NCBI RefSeq assembly: GCF_002946835.1
Contig: NZ_CP026652.1
Location: 5,146,001-5,210,000 of the forward strand
From: Streptomyces dengpaensis
GTDB taxonomy: Bacteria; Actinomycetota; Actinomycetes; Streptomycetales; Streptomycetaceae
Direction: 5' to 3'
Length of the DNA stretch: 64,000 nt
Every line of letters begins with the position of its first letter. Positions within the stretch are counted from its first letter, which is position 1. Under the pieces are notes generated by a model that was not told where the DNA came from, made no database searches, and saw only the letters and a list, made by a program, of their open reading frames with translations. Made by a program: the position numbers and the translations under genes. Of the stretch, positions 8,868 through 19,295 are shown piece by piece.

Positions 8868-10472
8868 ATGTCGTCTCGGAATGTGGATGTGACGTCTGCG
8901 GACGCGGCGGGCCTCGTGGTCCTGGACGGGGTCAGCGCCGGCGTCGACGACATCGTGCGCCTGGCCGACGGGCGCGCGCGGCCGGTCCCCGGCACCGATG
9001 CGCTGAAGCGGGTCGAGGAGTCCTGGGGCGTGGCCCGGCAGATTGCCGCGACCGGCCGAGTCTACGGTCGCTCCACCGGCGTCGGCGCCAACCGGAATGA
9101 GGACGTGCCGACCGAGGCCGCCGCCGGACACGGCCTGCGACTGCTGCGCAGCCATGCCGGAGCCATCGGGGAGGAGCTCCCCGCCCGCCAGGTCCGCGCC
9201 ATGCTCGCCGTCCGTGCCAACCAGCTCCTGGCGGGCGGCGCGGGCCTGCGCCCCAGCGTCGTCACGGCGCTGTGCGAGGCGCTGGAGAGCGGGGCGTATC
9301 CCGCGGTGAACGAGTTCGGATCCGTGGGCACGGGGGACATCGCGGCCCTGGCGCAGGTGGGCCTCGCGCTGGCGGGGGAGCATCCCTGGCGGAAAGCGGA
9401 GCGGTCTCCGTGGCGGGAATCGAGGGGGCCGGCAGGGCTGGACTCGGAGGCGCCCGCGTGGTGGGAGTCGGAGGTCCCCGCGTGGCGGGGATCAGGCGCT
9501 CCTGAACCCCAGCCCCTCGACAACAACGACGCCCTCGCGCTCATCAGCAGCAACGCCCTCACGCTCGGGCAGGCCACGCTCGCGTTGAACGAGCTGCGCG
9601 GTCTGATCGGGGCCACGCAGGTCGTGGCCGCGCTGTCGCTGCTGGCCGTCGACGGCTCGCACGAGGCGTACGCGGCGCCCGTGCATGCCGCCCGCCCGCA
9701 CAAGGGGTCGGCCGAAGTGGCGCGGCGGATGCGGGAGTTGATCGGTGCCGCGGACCGGCCGACGCCACCGCTCGGGCGGATCCAGGACCCGTACGGCTTC
9801 CGGTGCATCCCGCAGATCCACGGGCCCGCGCACGACGCCGCCGACGCACTGGAGGCAGTCCTCACGGTGGAGATCAACGCCGCCGCCGAGAACCCCCTCA
9901 TCTCGCCCGAGGACATGGCCGCGTACCACCACGGCGGCTTCTACCAGGCCCAACTCGCCCTCTCCCTCGATCACTTCAGGCTGGCCGTGACGCAGGTCGC
10001 GCGCCTGTCCACCTCCCGTCTCTCCACCCTCAACGAACCCGCCTACACCCGGCTGCGCCCCTTCCTCGCCGACCACGAGCCCGCGTCCTCCGGCGTGATG
10101 ATCCTGGAGTACGCCGCCGGTGCCGCCCTCGGTGACCTGCGGGCCTTCTCCGCGCCCGCCTCGCTCGGCCACGCTGTACTCTCCCGGGGCGTCGAGGAGC
10201 AGGCGAGTTTCGCCTCGCTCGCCGCCCGTCAGACACTGCGGGCGTGCGGCGCGTACCGTCTCGTCGTCGGCTGTGAACTGGTCGCCGCCGTACGGGCGCT
10301 GCGCCAGCGCGACCTGCGGCCCGACCCGGACCTGCCGGCGGGCCGCGCACTGGAACTGGCCGAGTCGGTCCTCGATCCGGACCAGGCCGACCGGCCGCTC
10401 ACGGACGACGTGACAGCGGCGGCCGCGCTGCTCGACCGGTTCACGGACATCTGGAGGGGGAGCACGTCATGA
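8868..10472 (+). CDS. Aromatic amino acid/histidine ammonia-lyase homologue with altered MIO triad
   Basis: A 534-residue protein starting at ATG 8868, ten bases after AGGAGGG. It aligns with the HAL/PAL family: catalytic Tyr66 in VYGRSTGVG, core helices (SSNALTLGQATLAL, FRCIPQIHGPAHDAADAL) and AAENPLI. The MIO cofactor site, normally GSVGASGD, reads GSVGTGD (151-157): one residue is missing and no Ala-Ser-Gly is present. Residues 172 to about 216 are an insertion of WR/WE, Pro and Ser repeats just after that site. It is not linked to the hut operon further right. It overlaps the RpiR gene by ATGA. It could be a lyase or mutase using a Gly-Thr-Gly derived prosthetic group, or an inactive relative. 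Confidence 0.75.
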   Translation: MSSRNVDVTSADAAGLVVLDGVSAGVDDIVRLADGRARPVPGTDALKRVEESWGVARQIAATGRVYGRSTGVGANRNEDVPTEAAAGHGLRLLRSHAGAIGEELPARQVRAMLAVRANQLLAGGAGLRPSVVTALCEALESGAYPAVNEFGSVGTGDIAALAQVGLALAGEHPWRKAERSPWRESRGPAGLDSEAPAWWESEVPAWRGSGAPEPQPLDNNDALALISSNALTLGQATLALNELRGLIGATQVVAALSLLAVDGSHEAYAAPVHAARPHKGSAEVARRMRELIGAADRPTPPLGRIQDPYGFRCIPQIHGPAHDAADALEAVLTVEINAAAENPLISPEDMAAYHHGGFYQAQLALSLDHFRLAVTQVARLSTSRLSTLNEPAYTRLRPFLADHEPASSGVMILEYAAGAALGDLRAFSAPASLGHAVLSRGVEEQASFASLAARQTLRACGAYRLVVGCELVAAVRALRQRDLRPDPDLPAGRALELAESVLDPDQADRPLTDDVTAAAALLDRFTDIWRGSTS

Positions 10473-11389
10473 GCGTGGACAGGAACACGGGCGGGGACGC
10501 GGGCGGGGGCGGGGGTGCGGGCAGGGATACGGGCGTGGACAGGGACATGGGTGTGACCGACAGTCCCGCCGCGCGGCTTCAGACGCTCTTCGAGGGGCAC
10601 CGGCTGACCCCGACCCAGCGGCGCATCGCGCACAGCATGGTGCGCCGCGCCGCCGACGTGCCGTTCCTGTCCAGCGTCGAGCTGGCCGAGCTCGCCGGAG
10701 TCAGCCAGCCGTCGGTCACCCGCTTCGCCGTCGCGCTCGGCTTCGACGGCTACCCGGCGCTGCGCAAGTACCTGCGCGAGGTCGCGCCCGCGGAACCGGC
10801 CGCGGACGCCGCCTCGTACAACGAGTACCAGCAGGCCGTCGAGGCCGAGATCGAGAACCTGAAGCATCTCGCGGAGGTGCTCGCCGACCCGCGCCCGGTC
10901 GCGAAGGCGGGCCGCCTGCTCGCCGCGTCCCGCCCGCTCCCGGTGCTCGGCCTGCGGGCCGCCGCCGCCCAGGCGTACGGCTTCGCGTACTTCGCCGCCA
11001 AGGTCCACCCCGACGTACGGCTGCTGCACGAGGGCGGCACGATGCTCCAGGACCGCATCGACGCCGCCGTACGCGCCGGGGCCACGACCCTGCTGTGTTT
11101 CGCCCTGCCACGGCACCCGCGCGAGGTCGTCGACTCCCTGGCGTACGCGAAGGAGGCCGGCCTGACGGTCGTCACGGTCGCGGACTCCGCCTTCGCGCCG
11201 GTGGCGAAGGTCTCCGACCTCCTGCTCCCCGCCGCAGTCGGCACCGGCCTCGCCTTCGACACGGCCTGCGCCCCGATGCTCCTCGGCCGCGTCCTCCTGG
11301 AGGCGATGTGCGACGACCTGCCGGACGCGCAGGCGAGGCTGGAGGAGTTCGACACGGGGGCGGCTGCCCGCGGCCTGTTCGTGGAGTAG
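10469..11389 (+). CDS. MurR/RpiR-family transcriptional regulator (HTH plus SIS domain)
   Basis: A 306-residue protein overlapping the lyase stop (ATGA), with GGAGGGGG upstream. The first 30 residues are a Gly/Asp-rich, repeat-derived extension. Then comes an RpiR helix-turn-helix (ELAELAGVSQPSVTRFAVALGF, about residues 65-90) and a SIS domain (about 130-270) that would bind a phosphosugar or other small ligand. It probably controls the lyase operon it belongs to, possibly by autoregulation. SIS-type sensing beside an ammonia-lyase is unusual, so the ligand cannot be guessed. Confidence 0.85.
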   Translation: MSVDRNTGGDAGGGGGAGRDTGVDRDMGVTDSPAARLQTLFEGHRLTPTQRRIAHSMVRRAADVPFLSSVELAELAGVSQPSVTRFAVALGFDGYPALRKYLREVAPAEPAADAASYNEYQQAVEAEIENLKHLAEVLADPRPVAKAGRLLAASRPLPVLGLRAAAAQAYGFAYFAAKVHPDVRLLHEGGTMLQDRIDAAVRAGATTLLCFALPRHPREVVDSLAYAKEAGLTVVTVADSAFAPVAKVSDLLLPAAVGTGLAFDTACAPMLLGRVLLEAMCDDLPDAQARLEEFDTGAAARGLFVE

Positions 11390-11479
11390 ACGTACGACGG
11401 GACGGCGACGCCTCTCAGATTCGTCTCACCTTTCCCGGCTAACCTCCGCGGCCAAAGGTGCCGAGACGGGAGGCGGATC

Positions 11480-12064
11480 GTGGCGCGCGGAGGGCAGGGG
11501 CTGGCTCGGGTGGCGGTGGTCGTGCGGACCGGGGCCGCACCGCTGTGGTGGTGCGGGGTGGTCGCGGCCGGTGTCGGGGTGCTGGTGCCGGGGCTGACCG
11601 GGCGCCGGATCGGGGACATGGCCGGGGCCGCGCTGTTCATCGTGGCGGCCGCCGTGGTGGCGTACGCGCGCCGGACGCGGTACGCCGCCCTCGCCCGCTC
11701 CGCCGCCCGCGCGGGCAAGCACGACGTGCTCCAGGGCCGCGCCGTGACCGTACGCAACTGGCGCCGGGCCCACCGCTGGTGGCTCGTCCTCGCCTTCGCG
11801 GCCGCGCTGGGCAGCGCGTTCGCGGCGCCCGCGGCGGGCGGCATGCTGCTGGCCGGGGCGGGCGCCGGGCCGCGCCTGAAGGCCGCGTGGCTCGGCCGCC
11901 GCGAACGCGCCGACGACGTCCTGCTGTGGGTCCGCGTCGACTGGCTCGGCAAGCGGGCCGGTGCCCCGGCGGGCAAGCCGGTCAAGGGGTACCGCGGCAC
12001 GGGCCTCGCGGCGGGGGACGCGGCACCGGGCGGAGCGCGCTGCCGCACCGACGCTCTCGTGTAG
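11480..12064 (+). CDS. Hypothetical membrane protein
   Basis: A 194-residue protein starting at GTG 11480, with GGGAGG six bases upstream. Two hydrophobic pairs (about residues 20-60 and 95-125) are separated by an Arg-rich loop (RRTRYAALARSAARAGKHD). The C-terminal 60 residues are basic and likely cytoplasmic. No family is recognised. It is separated from the RpiR gene by 90 bases and may be independent. Confidence 0.65.
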   Translation: MARGGQGLARVAVVVRTGAAPLWWCGVVAAGVGVLVPGLTGRRIGDMAGAALFIVAAAVVAYARRTRYAALARSAARAGKHDVLQGRAVTVRNWRRAHRWWLVLAFAAALGSAFAAPAAGGMLLAGAGAGPRLKAAWLGRRERADDVLLWVRVDWLGKRAGAPAGKPVKGYRGTGLAAGDAAPGGARCRTDALV

Positions 12065-12190
12065 ACCGGCCGGCCAGCGGGCGGGTCGGGTCGGGTCAGA
12101 CGCTCAGGGCGGTCGCCTTCGATCCGCCTCGGCCGGTTGAGGTTCCGAGGGGTGCACGCGGCCTCCTCGGCACCCGCTCCAGCGGCTGGG

Positions 12191-13648
12191 CTAAAGCCCC
12201 GTCAGCGCCGACGGCTGTGCCCCGCCCGACTCGGCGACGATCTCGTCGAGGGTCTGTTGCTCCCGTACGACCGCGAAGCGCACCTCGTGCTGCCCGCCCT
12301 CCGGGGCCGGCGCGAAGCCGTAAATGGCCGGGCGGGCTAGGGAGTTGTAGGCGTAGTGGTGGGCGAAGTAGTACGCACCTGTGTCCAGGGCGGCCGCGTA
12401 GTCGCCCTGTTCGAGCAGGGGCAGCGCGCGTCCCTCGGCGAGCAGGTCGCCCGCGAAGCAGGCGGGGCCCGCTACGTCCTGGATGACGTCCGGTCCCGCC
12501 TTGGGGCGGCCTTTCGCGTCGTACGCGGCGATCCGCAGCGGCCAGGTCACGGGCGCGTACACCGTGCGGGCCGCCACCTGGGCCCCGGCGTGGGTGACCG
12601 CGACCGGCCGGCCCCCGGCGGACTTGGCGTACTCGACCCGGGCGATCACCGTCCCGTGCTTGGCGAGCAGCGACCGCCCGAACTCGGTGACCAGCCCGTA
12701 CCGCCCGTCGAAGAGCCCGGGCACCACCTCGGCGAGCAGCCGCGCGTACTGCGCGTACGTCGGGGCCGTCGCGTCGGAACCGAAGTTGACCGGCAGCCCG
12801 CCGCCGATGTCGATCGTGTCGACCTGCCGCCGCCCGAGGCGCCGGTTGATCTCCTCGGCCAGCGCGTACGTCTCCGCCACGCCCTGCGCCATCAGCGAGA
12901 GCGGGATGCCCTGCGAACCGGTGTGCGTGTGCAGCCGGGTCAGCCACGGGCGGTCGGCGTACGCCCCGACGATCCACTCGCGGGCACCCTCGTCGCGCAG
13001 CGCGACCCCGAACTTGGACGTCGCCGTCGCGGTGGACAGCGCCTCGATCGAACCACCGCCGACCTGCGGGTTCACCCGGATCCCGATCGGCGAGCCGGTG
13101 GCCGCGGACCGCACGATCGCGTCGATGCGGTCCAGCTCCTGAGGATTGTCCGCGTTGACCGCGATGCCCGACGCCAGCGCCTCGCGCAGCTCCGCGGGCG
13201 TCTTCGCGGGGGAGTCGAGCACGGTGTGCGCCGGCGGGATCCCGGCCGCCCGCGCGAGGGCGAGTTCGCCGGGGCTCGCCACCTCCGCGCCGATGCCCTG
13301 CTCGTACAGCAGCCGCAGCACGGGTACGAGCGGGGTCGCCTTCACCGCGAAGGCGTGCAGTACGGGGGTGTCCGGGGCGGTCACCGCGTCGAAGGCCGCC
13401 CGCAGCGCGGTCGCCGAGGCCCGGATGCCGGGGACGTCGAGCAGGGCGACGACCGGTGCTCCCGGCCCGAGGAGCCCCTGCTCCACGGCGGCCCGGACGG
13501 CTTCGTCACGCCGGAGGACACGATCGGAGTCGTCGCCGCCCGTGCTACCCGAAACCTCCGTGCTGCCGGCAGCCCCCGCGCCGCCGGCAGCGCTCGCGCC
13601 ACCCGATGACATCGCGCCGCCGGAGGCTCCCGCGCCGCCCGACGACAT
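12191..13648 (-). CDS. PLP fold-III decarboxylase, diaminopimelate decarboxylase-like
   Basis: A 485-residue protein from ATG 13648 (GGGAGAGGG upstream); an in-frame ATG exists at 13717. After a low-complexity Ser/Gly/Ala N-terminus (residues 1 to about 40) come the LysA-type alanine-racemase barrel and beta domain. The PLP lysine is in FAVKAT, then HTHTGSQG and DIGGGLPV. The catalytic cysteine is in GPACFAGD, but the Glu that normally follows (CES/CEA) is Phe. This makes meso-diaminopimelate doubtful as substrate; another D- or L-diamino acid is possible. It is divergent from hutU and not part of a lysine operon. Confidence 0.75.
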   Translation of the reverse strand: MSSGGAGASGGAMSSGGASAAGGAGAAGSTEVSGSTGGDDSDRVLRRDEAVRAAVEQGLLGPGAPVVALLDVPGIRASATALRAAFDAVTAPDTPVLHAFAVKATPLVPVLRLLYEQGIGAEVASPGELALARAAGIPPAHTVLDSPAKTPAELREALASGIAVNADNPQELDRIDAIVRSAATGSPIGIRVNPQVGGGSIEALSTATATSKFGVALRDEGAREWIVGAYADRPWLTRLHTHTGSQGIPLSLMAQGVAETYALAEEINRRLGRRQVDTIDIGGGLPVNFGSDATAPTYAQYARLLAEVVPGLFDGRYGLVTEFGRSLLAKHGTVIARVEYAKSAGGRPVAVTHAGAQVAARTVYAPVTWPLRIAAYDAKGRPKAGPDVIQDVAGPACFAGDLLAEGRALPLLEQGDYAAALDTGAYYFAHHYAYNSLARPAIYGFAPAPEGGQHEVRFAVVREQQTLDEIVAESGGAQPSALTGL

Positions 13649-13766
13649 GGCCGCCCTCTCCCTGTCGCTCACCGGATCCCCCGTCCTGTCCCTGTCTGCG
13701 CCCATATCTGCGCCCATACATCCCAGCCAAACACCCGCGACGCGACCGCGCTGGCCTATACACCTA

Positions 13767-13795
13767 TTGACTAGCTCTATTCAGGAAGACAGGAT
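13767..13795 (+). promoter_or_regulatory. Candidate hut operon promoter
   Basis: TTGACT, a 17-base spacer, then CAGGAT, close to the vegetative Streptomyces consensus, in an AT-richer stretch 65 bases before hutU. The expected start of transcription is about 13802. An operator is likely here because hut operons are inducible, but I could not define one. Confidence 0.5.
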
Positions 13796-13859
13796 GTGAA
13801 TATCTACTGCAACAGACGCTGCGACAGCTCGCTGAAACAGTTCGCATAGGAGGCAGACC

Positions 13860-15524
13860 ATGTCAGGACCCCGCCCCGTCCGAGCCCCGCGCGGTACGGA
13901 ACTGAGTGCCCTGGGATGGCAGCAGGAAGCCGCCCTGCGGATGCTGCAGAACAACCTCGACCCCGAGGTCGCCGAGCACCCCGACAAGCTCGTCGTCTAC
14001 GGGGGTACCGGCAAGGCCGCCCGCGACTGGCGCTCCTTCGACGCCATGGTCCGCACCCTCCGGACCCTCAAGCAGGACGAGACGATGCTCGTCCAGTCCG
14101 GCCGTCCCGTCGGCGTCATGCAGACCCACGAGTGGGCGCCGCGCGTGCTGATCGCCAACTCCAACCTGGTCGGCGACTGGGCGAACTGGGAGGAGTTCCG
14201 CCGCCTGGAGCAGCTGGGCCTGACCATGTACGGGCAGATGACCGCCGGTTCCTGGATCTACATCGGCACGCAGGGCATCCTCCAGGGCACCTACGAGACC
14301 TTCGCCGCCGTCGCCGCCAAGAAGTTCAACGGCACGCTCGCGGGCACCGTCACCCTCACCGCCGGTCTCGGCGGCATGGGCGGCGCCCAGCCGCTCGCCG
14401 TGACGATGAACGACGGCGTCGCGATCTGTATCGACTGCGACCCGCGCGCCATCGAGCGCCGCATCGAGCACCGCTACCTGGACGTCAGGGCGGACTCCCT
14501 GGAGCATGCCCTCCAGCTCGCCGTCGAGGCCCGCGACCAGCGCAAGCCGCTCTCCATCGGCCTGCTCGGCAACGCCGCCGAACTGCTCCCCCGCATGCTC
14601 GCCGAGGGCGCCCCCATCGACATCGTCACCGACCAGACGAGCGCCCACGACCCGCTCTCCTACCTCCCGGTCGGCGTCGACTTCGACGACATGGCCACGT
14701 ACGCGGCCAAGGACCCGGCCGGCTTCACCACCCGTGCGCGTGAGTCGATGGCCCAGCACGTCGAAGCCATGGTCGGCTTCATGGACGCCGGTGCCGAGGT
14801 CTTCGACTACGGCAACTCGATCCGGGGCGAGGCCCAGCTCGCCGGGTACGACCGCGCGTTCGCCTTCCCCGGCTTCGTCCCCGCCTACATCCGCCCCCTC
14901 TTCTGCGAGGGCAAGGGCCCCTTCCGCTGGGCGGCGCTCTCCGGTGATCCGCAGGACATCGCCAAGACCGACAAGGCGATCCTCGACCTCTTCCCGGAGA
15001 ACGAGTCGCTGCACCGCTGGATGAAGATGGCCGGCGAGCGCGTCCACTTCCAGGGCCTGCCCGCCCGCATCTGCTGGCTCGGCTACGGCGAGCGCGACAA
15101 GGCCGGTGAGCGTTTCAACGACATGGTGGCCTCCGGTGAGCTGGCAGCCCCGCTGGCCATCGGCCGTGACCACCTCGACTGCGGCTCCGTCGCCTCCCCG
15201 TACCGCGAGACCGAGGCCATGCTCGACGGCTCCGACGCCATCGCCGACTGGCCGCTGCTCAACGCCATGGTGAACGTGGCGTCCGGTGCGTCCTGGGTCT
15301 CCATCCACCACGGCGGCGGCGTCGGCATGGGCCGCTCCATCCACGCGGGCCAGGTCTCCGTCGCCGACGGCACCGAACTCGCCGGCGAGAAGATCCGCCG
15401 GGTGCTGACGAACGACCCCGGCATGGGTGTCATCCGGCACGTCGACGCCGGGTACGACATCGCCGAGTCCGTCGCCGACGAGCGCGGCGTGCGGGTTCCG
15501 ATGCGCGAGGGTGACGACGCGTGA
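13860..15524 (+). CDS. hutU: Urocanate hydratase
   Basis: A 554-residue protein, full family length, with AGGAGG before the ATG. It converts urocanate to 4-imidazolone-5-propionate using tightly bound NAD+. Conserved stretches seen: [29 protein letters not shown], the NAD-binding [21 protein letters not shown], and the C-terminal [18 protein letters not shown]. It is the first gene of an operon with the next three; GTGA overlaps the M20 gene. Histidase itself (classical hutH) is not in this operon. Confidence 0.97.
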   Translation: MSGPRPVRAPRGTELSALGWQQEAALRMLQNNLDPEVAEHPDKLVVYGGTGKAARDWRSFDAMVRTLRTLKQDETMLVQSGRPVGVMQTHEWAPRVLIANSNLVGDWANWEEFRRLEQLGLTMYGQMTAGSWIYIGTQGILQGTYETFAAVAAKKFNGTLAGTVTLTAGLGGMGGAQPLAVTMNDGVAICIDCDPRAIERRIEHRYLDVRADSLEHALQLAVEARDQRKPLSIGLLGNAAELLPRMLAEGAPIDIVTDQTSAHDPLSYLPVGVDFDDMATYAAKDPAGFTTRARESMAQHVEAMVGFMDAGAEVFDYGNSIRGEAQLAGYDRAFAFPGFVPAYIRPLFCEGKGPFRWAALSGDPQDIAKTDKAILDLFPENESLHRWMKMAGERVHFQGLPARICWLGYGERDKAGERFNDMVASGELAAPLAIGRDHLDCGSVASPYRETEAMLDGSDAIADWPLLNAMVNVASGASWVSIHHGGGVGMGRSIHAGQVSVADGTELAGEKIRRVLTNDPGMGVIRHVDAGYDIAESVADERGVRVPMREGDDA

Positions 15525-16738
15525 CCTTCCACGGCATGTGGGCGGAGCTGCTGCCGATCGGCCGCAGCTCCGCCTCCGGCGGCTACCGCCGCTTCGCCTG
15601 GACCGGTGCCGACGCCGACTGCCGGGACTGGTTCCGGGCGCAGGCCGAGTCGCGGGGCCTGACGTACGAGCTGGACCGGAATGCGAATCAATGGGCCTGG
15701 CTCGGGGATCCCGCCGACGGGGATGCCGTCGTCACGGGGTCGCATCTGGACTCCGTGCCGGACGGCGGGGCGTTCGACGGGCCCCTCGGGGTCGTGTCGT
15801 CCTTCGCCGCGCTGGACGAACTCCGCGCTCGTGGCGTGGAGTTCACCCGGCCCCTCGCCATCGTGAACTTCGGTGACGAGGAGGGTGCCCGGTTCGGGCT
15901 GGCGTGTGTCGGCTCACGGCTCGCCGCCGGGCAGCTCACCGTCGAGCAGGCGCACAAGCTGACCGACGCCGACGGGATCACGCTCCCGCAGGCCATGGAG
16001 GGCGCCGGGTACGACCCCGGCACCATCGGGCCGGACTCCGAGCGTCTCTCCCGCATCGGCGCCTTCGTCGAGCTGCATGTCGAGCAGGGGCGGGCGCTGG
16101 ACCTCTCCGGTGACCGGGTCGGCATCGCGAGTGCCATCTGGCCGCACGGGCGGTGGCGCTTCGACTTCCGCGGGGAGGCCAACCACGCGGGCACCACCCG
16201 GCTCGTGGACCGCCGCGACCCGATGCTGTCGTACGCGGAGACCGTGCTGGCCGCCCGGCGCGAGGCCCAACTCGCGGGCGCCGTCGCCACCTTCGGCAAG
16301 ATCTCCGTCGAGCCGAACGGCGTGAACGCCGTCCCCTCCCTCGTCCGCGGCTGGCTCGACTCCCGCGCCGCCGACCAGTCGAGCCTCGACACGGTCGTCA
16401 CCGGCATCGAGAAGGCGGCCCGCGAGTACGCCGAGGCGCAGGGCGTCGGCCTGGACGTCGTCCGCGAGTCGTTCACCCCCGTCGTCGAGTTCGAGCACGC
16501 CCTGCGTGACGAACTCGCCCGCATCCTCGGCAAGGACGCCGATCTCAAGGTGCCCGTCCTGGGGACCGGGGCGGGACACGACGCCGGGATCCTCTCCGGC
16601 ACCGTCCCGACCGCCATGCTGTTCGTACGCAACCCCACGGGTGTCTCGCACTCCCCGGCCGAGTACGCCGCCGAGGACGACTGCGTGGCCGGGGTGACCG
16701 CACTCGCCGACGTACTCGAAGGGCTGGCCTGCAGGTGA
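15521..16738 (+). CDS. M20-family amidohydrolase (allantoate amidohydrolase-like), probable N-formylglutamate-level step
   Basis: A 405-residue protein; the GTG start overlaps hutU, and its stop overlaps hutF. It is a two-metal M20 peptidase-fold hydrolase. [19 protein letters not shown] carries the first ligands, [11 protein letters not shown] the Glu pair, ELHVEQG another His, and GTGAGHDAG the C-terminal His. The dimerisation domain includes GEANHAGTT. The family hydrolyses allantoate, N-carbamoyl or N-formyl amino acids. Locked between hutU and hutF, it is the best candidate for deformylating N-formylglutamate, since no hutG is visible. The assignment rests on context. Confidence 0.8.
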   Translation: MTFHGMWAELLPIGRSSASGGYRRFAWTGADADCRDWFRAQAESRGLTYELDRNANQWAWLGDPADGDAVVTGSHLDSVPDGGAFDGPLGVVSSFAALDELRARGVEFTRPLAIVNFGDEEGARFGLACVGSRLAAGQLTVEQAHKLTDADGITLPQAMEGAGYDPGTIGPDSERLSRIGAFVELHVEQGRALDLSGDRVGIASAIWPHGRWRFDFRGEANHAGTTRLVDRRDPMLSYAETVLAARREAQLAGAVATFGKISVEPNGVNAVPSLVRGWLDSRAADQSSLDTVVTGIEKAAREYAEAQGVGLDVVRESFTPVVEFEHALRDELARILGKDADLKVPVLGTGAGHDAGILSGTVPTAMLFVRNPTGVSHSPAEYAAEDDCVAGVTALADVLEGLACR

Positions 16739-18093
16739 CGCAGACCCATACGCGGACCCACACGCGGACCTACTGGCTGGAGCACGCCTGGCTCGGCACG
16801 CACGTCGAGCCGGGCGTGGCCCTCGATGTCGCGGACGGCCGGATCGTCGGGGTCCGCACCGGCGTCGACACCCCGCCCCCCGGCGCCGAGATCCTCCGCG
16901 GACTCACCCTCCCCGGGCTCGCCAACGCCCACTCGCACGCCTTCCATCGCGCCCTGCGCGGCACGGTCCAGGTCGGCTCCGGCACCTTCTGGACCTGGCG
17001 CGAGGTCATGTACTCCTTCGCGGACCGGCTGACCCCGGAGACCTACCACGCGCTCGCCCGCGCGGTGTACGCGGAGATGGCGCTCGCGGGAGTCACCGCG
17101 GTCGGCGAGTTCCACTACGTGCACCACACCCCGGGCGGCACCCCGTACACCGACCCGAACGCGATGGGCGAGGCCCTGATCGAGGCCGCGCGGGAGGCCG
17201 GGATCCGGATCACCCTGCTCGACACGGCCTACCTCTCCTCCGGCTTCGGACAGCCGCCCAACCAGCACCAGCTGCGCTTCTCCGACGGCAGCGCGGAGGC
17301 CTGGGCGGAACGCTGTTCAGTTCTCAAGGACCGGGATCACGCACGGATCGGTGCGGCCATCCACTCCGTACGGGCCGTGCCCGCGGGGCAGTTGGCGACG
17401 GTGGCGCGCTGGGCCGGGGAGCGGCGGGCCCCGCTCCATGTGCACCTGTCGGAGCAGACGGCGGAGAACGACGCCTGCCGGCAGGCCCATGGACGCACCC
17501 CGACGCAGCTCCTCGCCGACCACGGCGTGCTGGGCCCGCGCACCACCGGTGTCCACAACACGCACCTCACCGACGAGGACATCGCCCTGATCGGCGGCTC
17601 CGGGACGGGCACCTGCATGTGCCCCACCACCGAGCGAGACCTCGCCGACGGCATCGGACCCGCCGCCGCTCTCCAGCGCGCGGGATCGCCCCTTTCCCTC
17701 GGCTCCGACAGCCACGCCGTCATCGACCTCCTCGAAGAGGCCCGCGCGATGGAGCTGAACGAGCGCCTGCGCACCCGCACACGCGGTCACTGGACGACGG
17801 CCGCCCTCCTGCGCGCCGCCTCCGCCGACGGCCACGCGGCCCTCGGCTGGGACGACGCGGGCACCCTCGAACCGGGCGCGCTCGCCGACTTCACGACGAT
17901 CGCCCTCGACTCGGTCAGAACAGCGGGGCCGCTGCCGCGCCTCGGTGCCGAGACGGCCGTATTCGCCGCGACGGCAGCGGACGTACGCCACACGATCGTC
18001 GGCGGGCGTCATGTCGTACGAGACGGGGCGCACGCCCTCGTACCGGATGTGCCACGGGCCATCGCCCAAGCCGTCGAAGCCCTGCGTGCCTGA
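16735..18093 (+). CDS. hutF: Formimidoylglutamate deiminase
   Basis: A 452-residue amidohydrolase-superfamily enzyme starting at GTG 16735 (GTGA overlap). Metal-site motifs: [13 protein letters not shown] (HxH), [22 protein letters not shown] and [16 protein letters not shown]. It converts N-formimino-L-glutamate to N-formyl-L-glutamate plus ammonia, the HutF branch of histidine degradation. This branch needs a later deformylase, which fits the M20 gene upstream. Length and motifs are complete. Confidence 0.93.
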   Translation: MTQTHTRTHTRTYWLEHAWLGTHVEPGVALDVADGRIVGVRTGVDTPPPGAEILRGLTLPGLANAHSHAFHRALRGTVQVGSGTFWTWREVMYSFADRLTPETYHALARAVYAEMALAGVTAVGEFHYVHHTPGGTPYTDPNAMGEALIEAAREAGIRITLLDTAYLSSGFGQPPNQHQLRFSDGSAEAWAERCSVLKDRDHARIGAAIHSVRAVPAGQLATVARWAGERRAPLHVHLSEQTAENDACRQAHGRTPTQLLADHGVLGPRTTGVHNTHLTDEDIALIGGSGTGTCMCPTTERDLADGIGPAAALQRAGSPLSLGSDSHAVIDLLEEARAMELNERLRTRTRGHWTTAALLRAASADGHAALGWDDAGTLEPGALADFTTIALDSVRTAGPLPRLGAETAVFAATAADVRHTIVGGRHVVRDGAHALVPDVPRAIAQAVEALRA

Positions 18094-18119
18094 ACCCCAC
18101 CGTCATCCCTGAGGACGCC

Positions 18120-19295
18120 ATGAGCAGCAGCACCGTCATCACCAACATCGCCACGCTGGTCACCAACGACCCCTCCCTCGGTGACGGATCCTCCCTCGGT
18201 CTGATCCAGGACGCGGCCGTCGTCATCGACGGCGACCGCGTCGCGTGGACCGGTGAATCAAGCAAAGCACCCGCCACTGACAATCGGGTCGACGCCGGTG
18301 GCCGCTCGGTGATCCCGGGCTTCGTCGACTCCCACTCGCACCTCGTCTTCGCGGGCGACCGGACCGCCGAGTTCAACGCCCGTATGTCGGGCCGCGGCTA
18401 TGCGGCGGGCGGCATCCGTACGACGGTCGCGGCCACGCGCGCCGCGAGCGACGAGGACCTGGAACGCAACCTCGTGCACTACCTCGACGAGGCCCTGCGC
18501 CAGGGCACCACCACCTTCGAGACGAAGTCGGGCTACGGACTCACCGTCGAGGACGAGGCCCGCGCCCTGCGCATCGCCGCCGCGCACACCGACGAGGTCA
18601 CCTACCTCGGCGCCCACATCGTCTCCCCGGACTACGCCGACGACCCCGCCGCGTACGTCGCCCTCGTCACCGGCGAGATGCTCGACGCCTGTGCCCCGTA
18701 CGCCCGTTGGGTCGACGTCTTCTGCGAGAAGGGTGCCTTCGACGGCGACCAGGCCCGCGCGATTCTCACGGCGGGCAAGGCGAAGGGCCTGCACCCGCGC
18801 GTCCACGCCAACCAGCTCTCGTACGGCCCCGGCGTCCAGCTCGCCGTCGAACTGGACGCGGCGAGCGCCGACCACTGCACCCACCTCACGGACGCGGACG
18901 TCGACGCCCTGGCCAACAGCCGGACCGTCGCCACCCTCCTCCCCGGCGCCGAGTTCTCCACCCGCGCCGAATGGCCGGACGCCCGCCGCCTGCTGGACGC
19001 GGGCGTGACCGTCGCCCTCTCCACCGACTGCAATCCGGGCTCGTCCTTCACCTCGTCCGTACCGTTCTGCGTCGCGCTGGCGGTACGGGACATGGGGATG
19101 ACGCCCGACGAGGCGGTGTGGTCGGCCACGGCCGGCGGTGCGGCCGCCCTCCGCCGCGACGACATCGGCCGCCTCACCGCCGGCGCCCGCGCCGACCTGA
19201 CCCTGCTGGACGCGCCCAGCCACGTCCACCTCGCCTACCGCCCGGGCGTGCCGCTGGTTTCGGAGGTGTGGCGGCGCGGCGTACGCGAGGTCTGA
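18120..19295 (+). CDS. hutI: Imidazolonepropionase
   Basis: A 391-residue protein from ATG 18120 with GAGGA upstream, 26 bases after hutF. Amidohydrolase motifs: [41 protein letters not shown] and [11 protein letters not shown], all characteristic of HutI. It opens the imidazolone ring to give N-formiminoglutamate. It is the last gene of the hut operon. Its final codons Arg-Glu-Val-stop are followed by an imperfect copy that leads into a 13-bp tandem array. Confidence 0.96.
   Translation: MSSSTVITNIATLVTNDPSLGDGSSLGLIQDAAVVIDGDRVAWTGESSKAPATDNRVDAGGRSVIPGFVDSHSHLVFAGDRTAEFNARMSGRGYAAGGIRTTVAATRAASDEDLERNLVHYLDEALRQGTTTFETKSGYGLTVEDEARALRIAAAHTDEVTYLGAHIVSPDYADDPAAYVALVTGEMLDACAPYARWVDVFCEKGAFDGDQARAILTAGKAKGLHPRVHANQLSYGPGVQLAVELDAASADHCTHLTDADVDALANSRTVATLLPGAEFSTRAEWPDARRLLDAGVTVALSTDCNPGSSFTSSVPFCVALAVRDMGMTPDEAVWSATAGGAAALRRDDIGRLTAGARADLTLLDAPSHVHLAYRPGVPLVSEVWRRGVREV

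Noticed and set aside
16735..18093. HutF gene as a guanine/chlorohydrolase-type deaminase
   Set aside because: It shares the amidohydrolase fold, but its position between the M20 enzyme and hutI and its motif set favour formimidoylglutamate deiminase.
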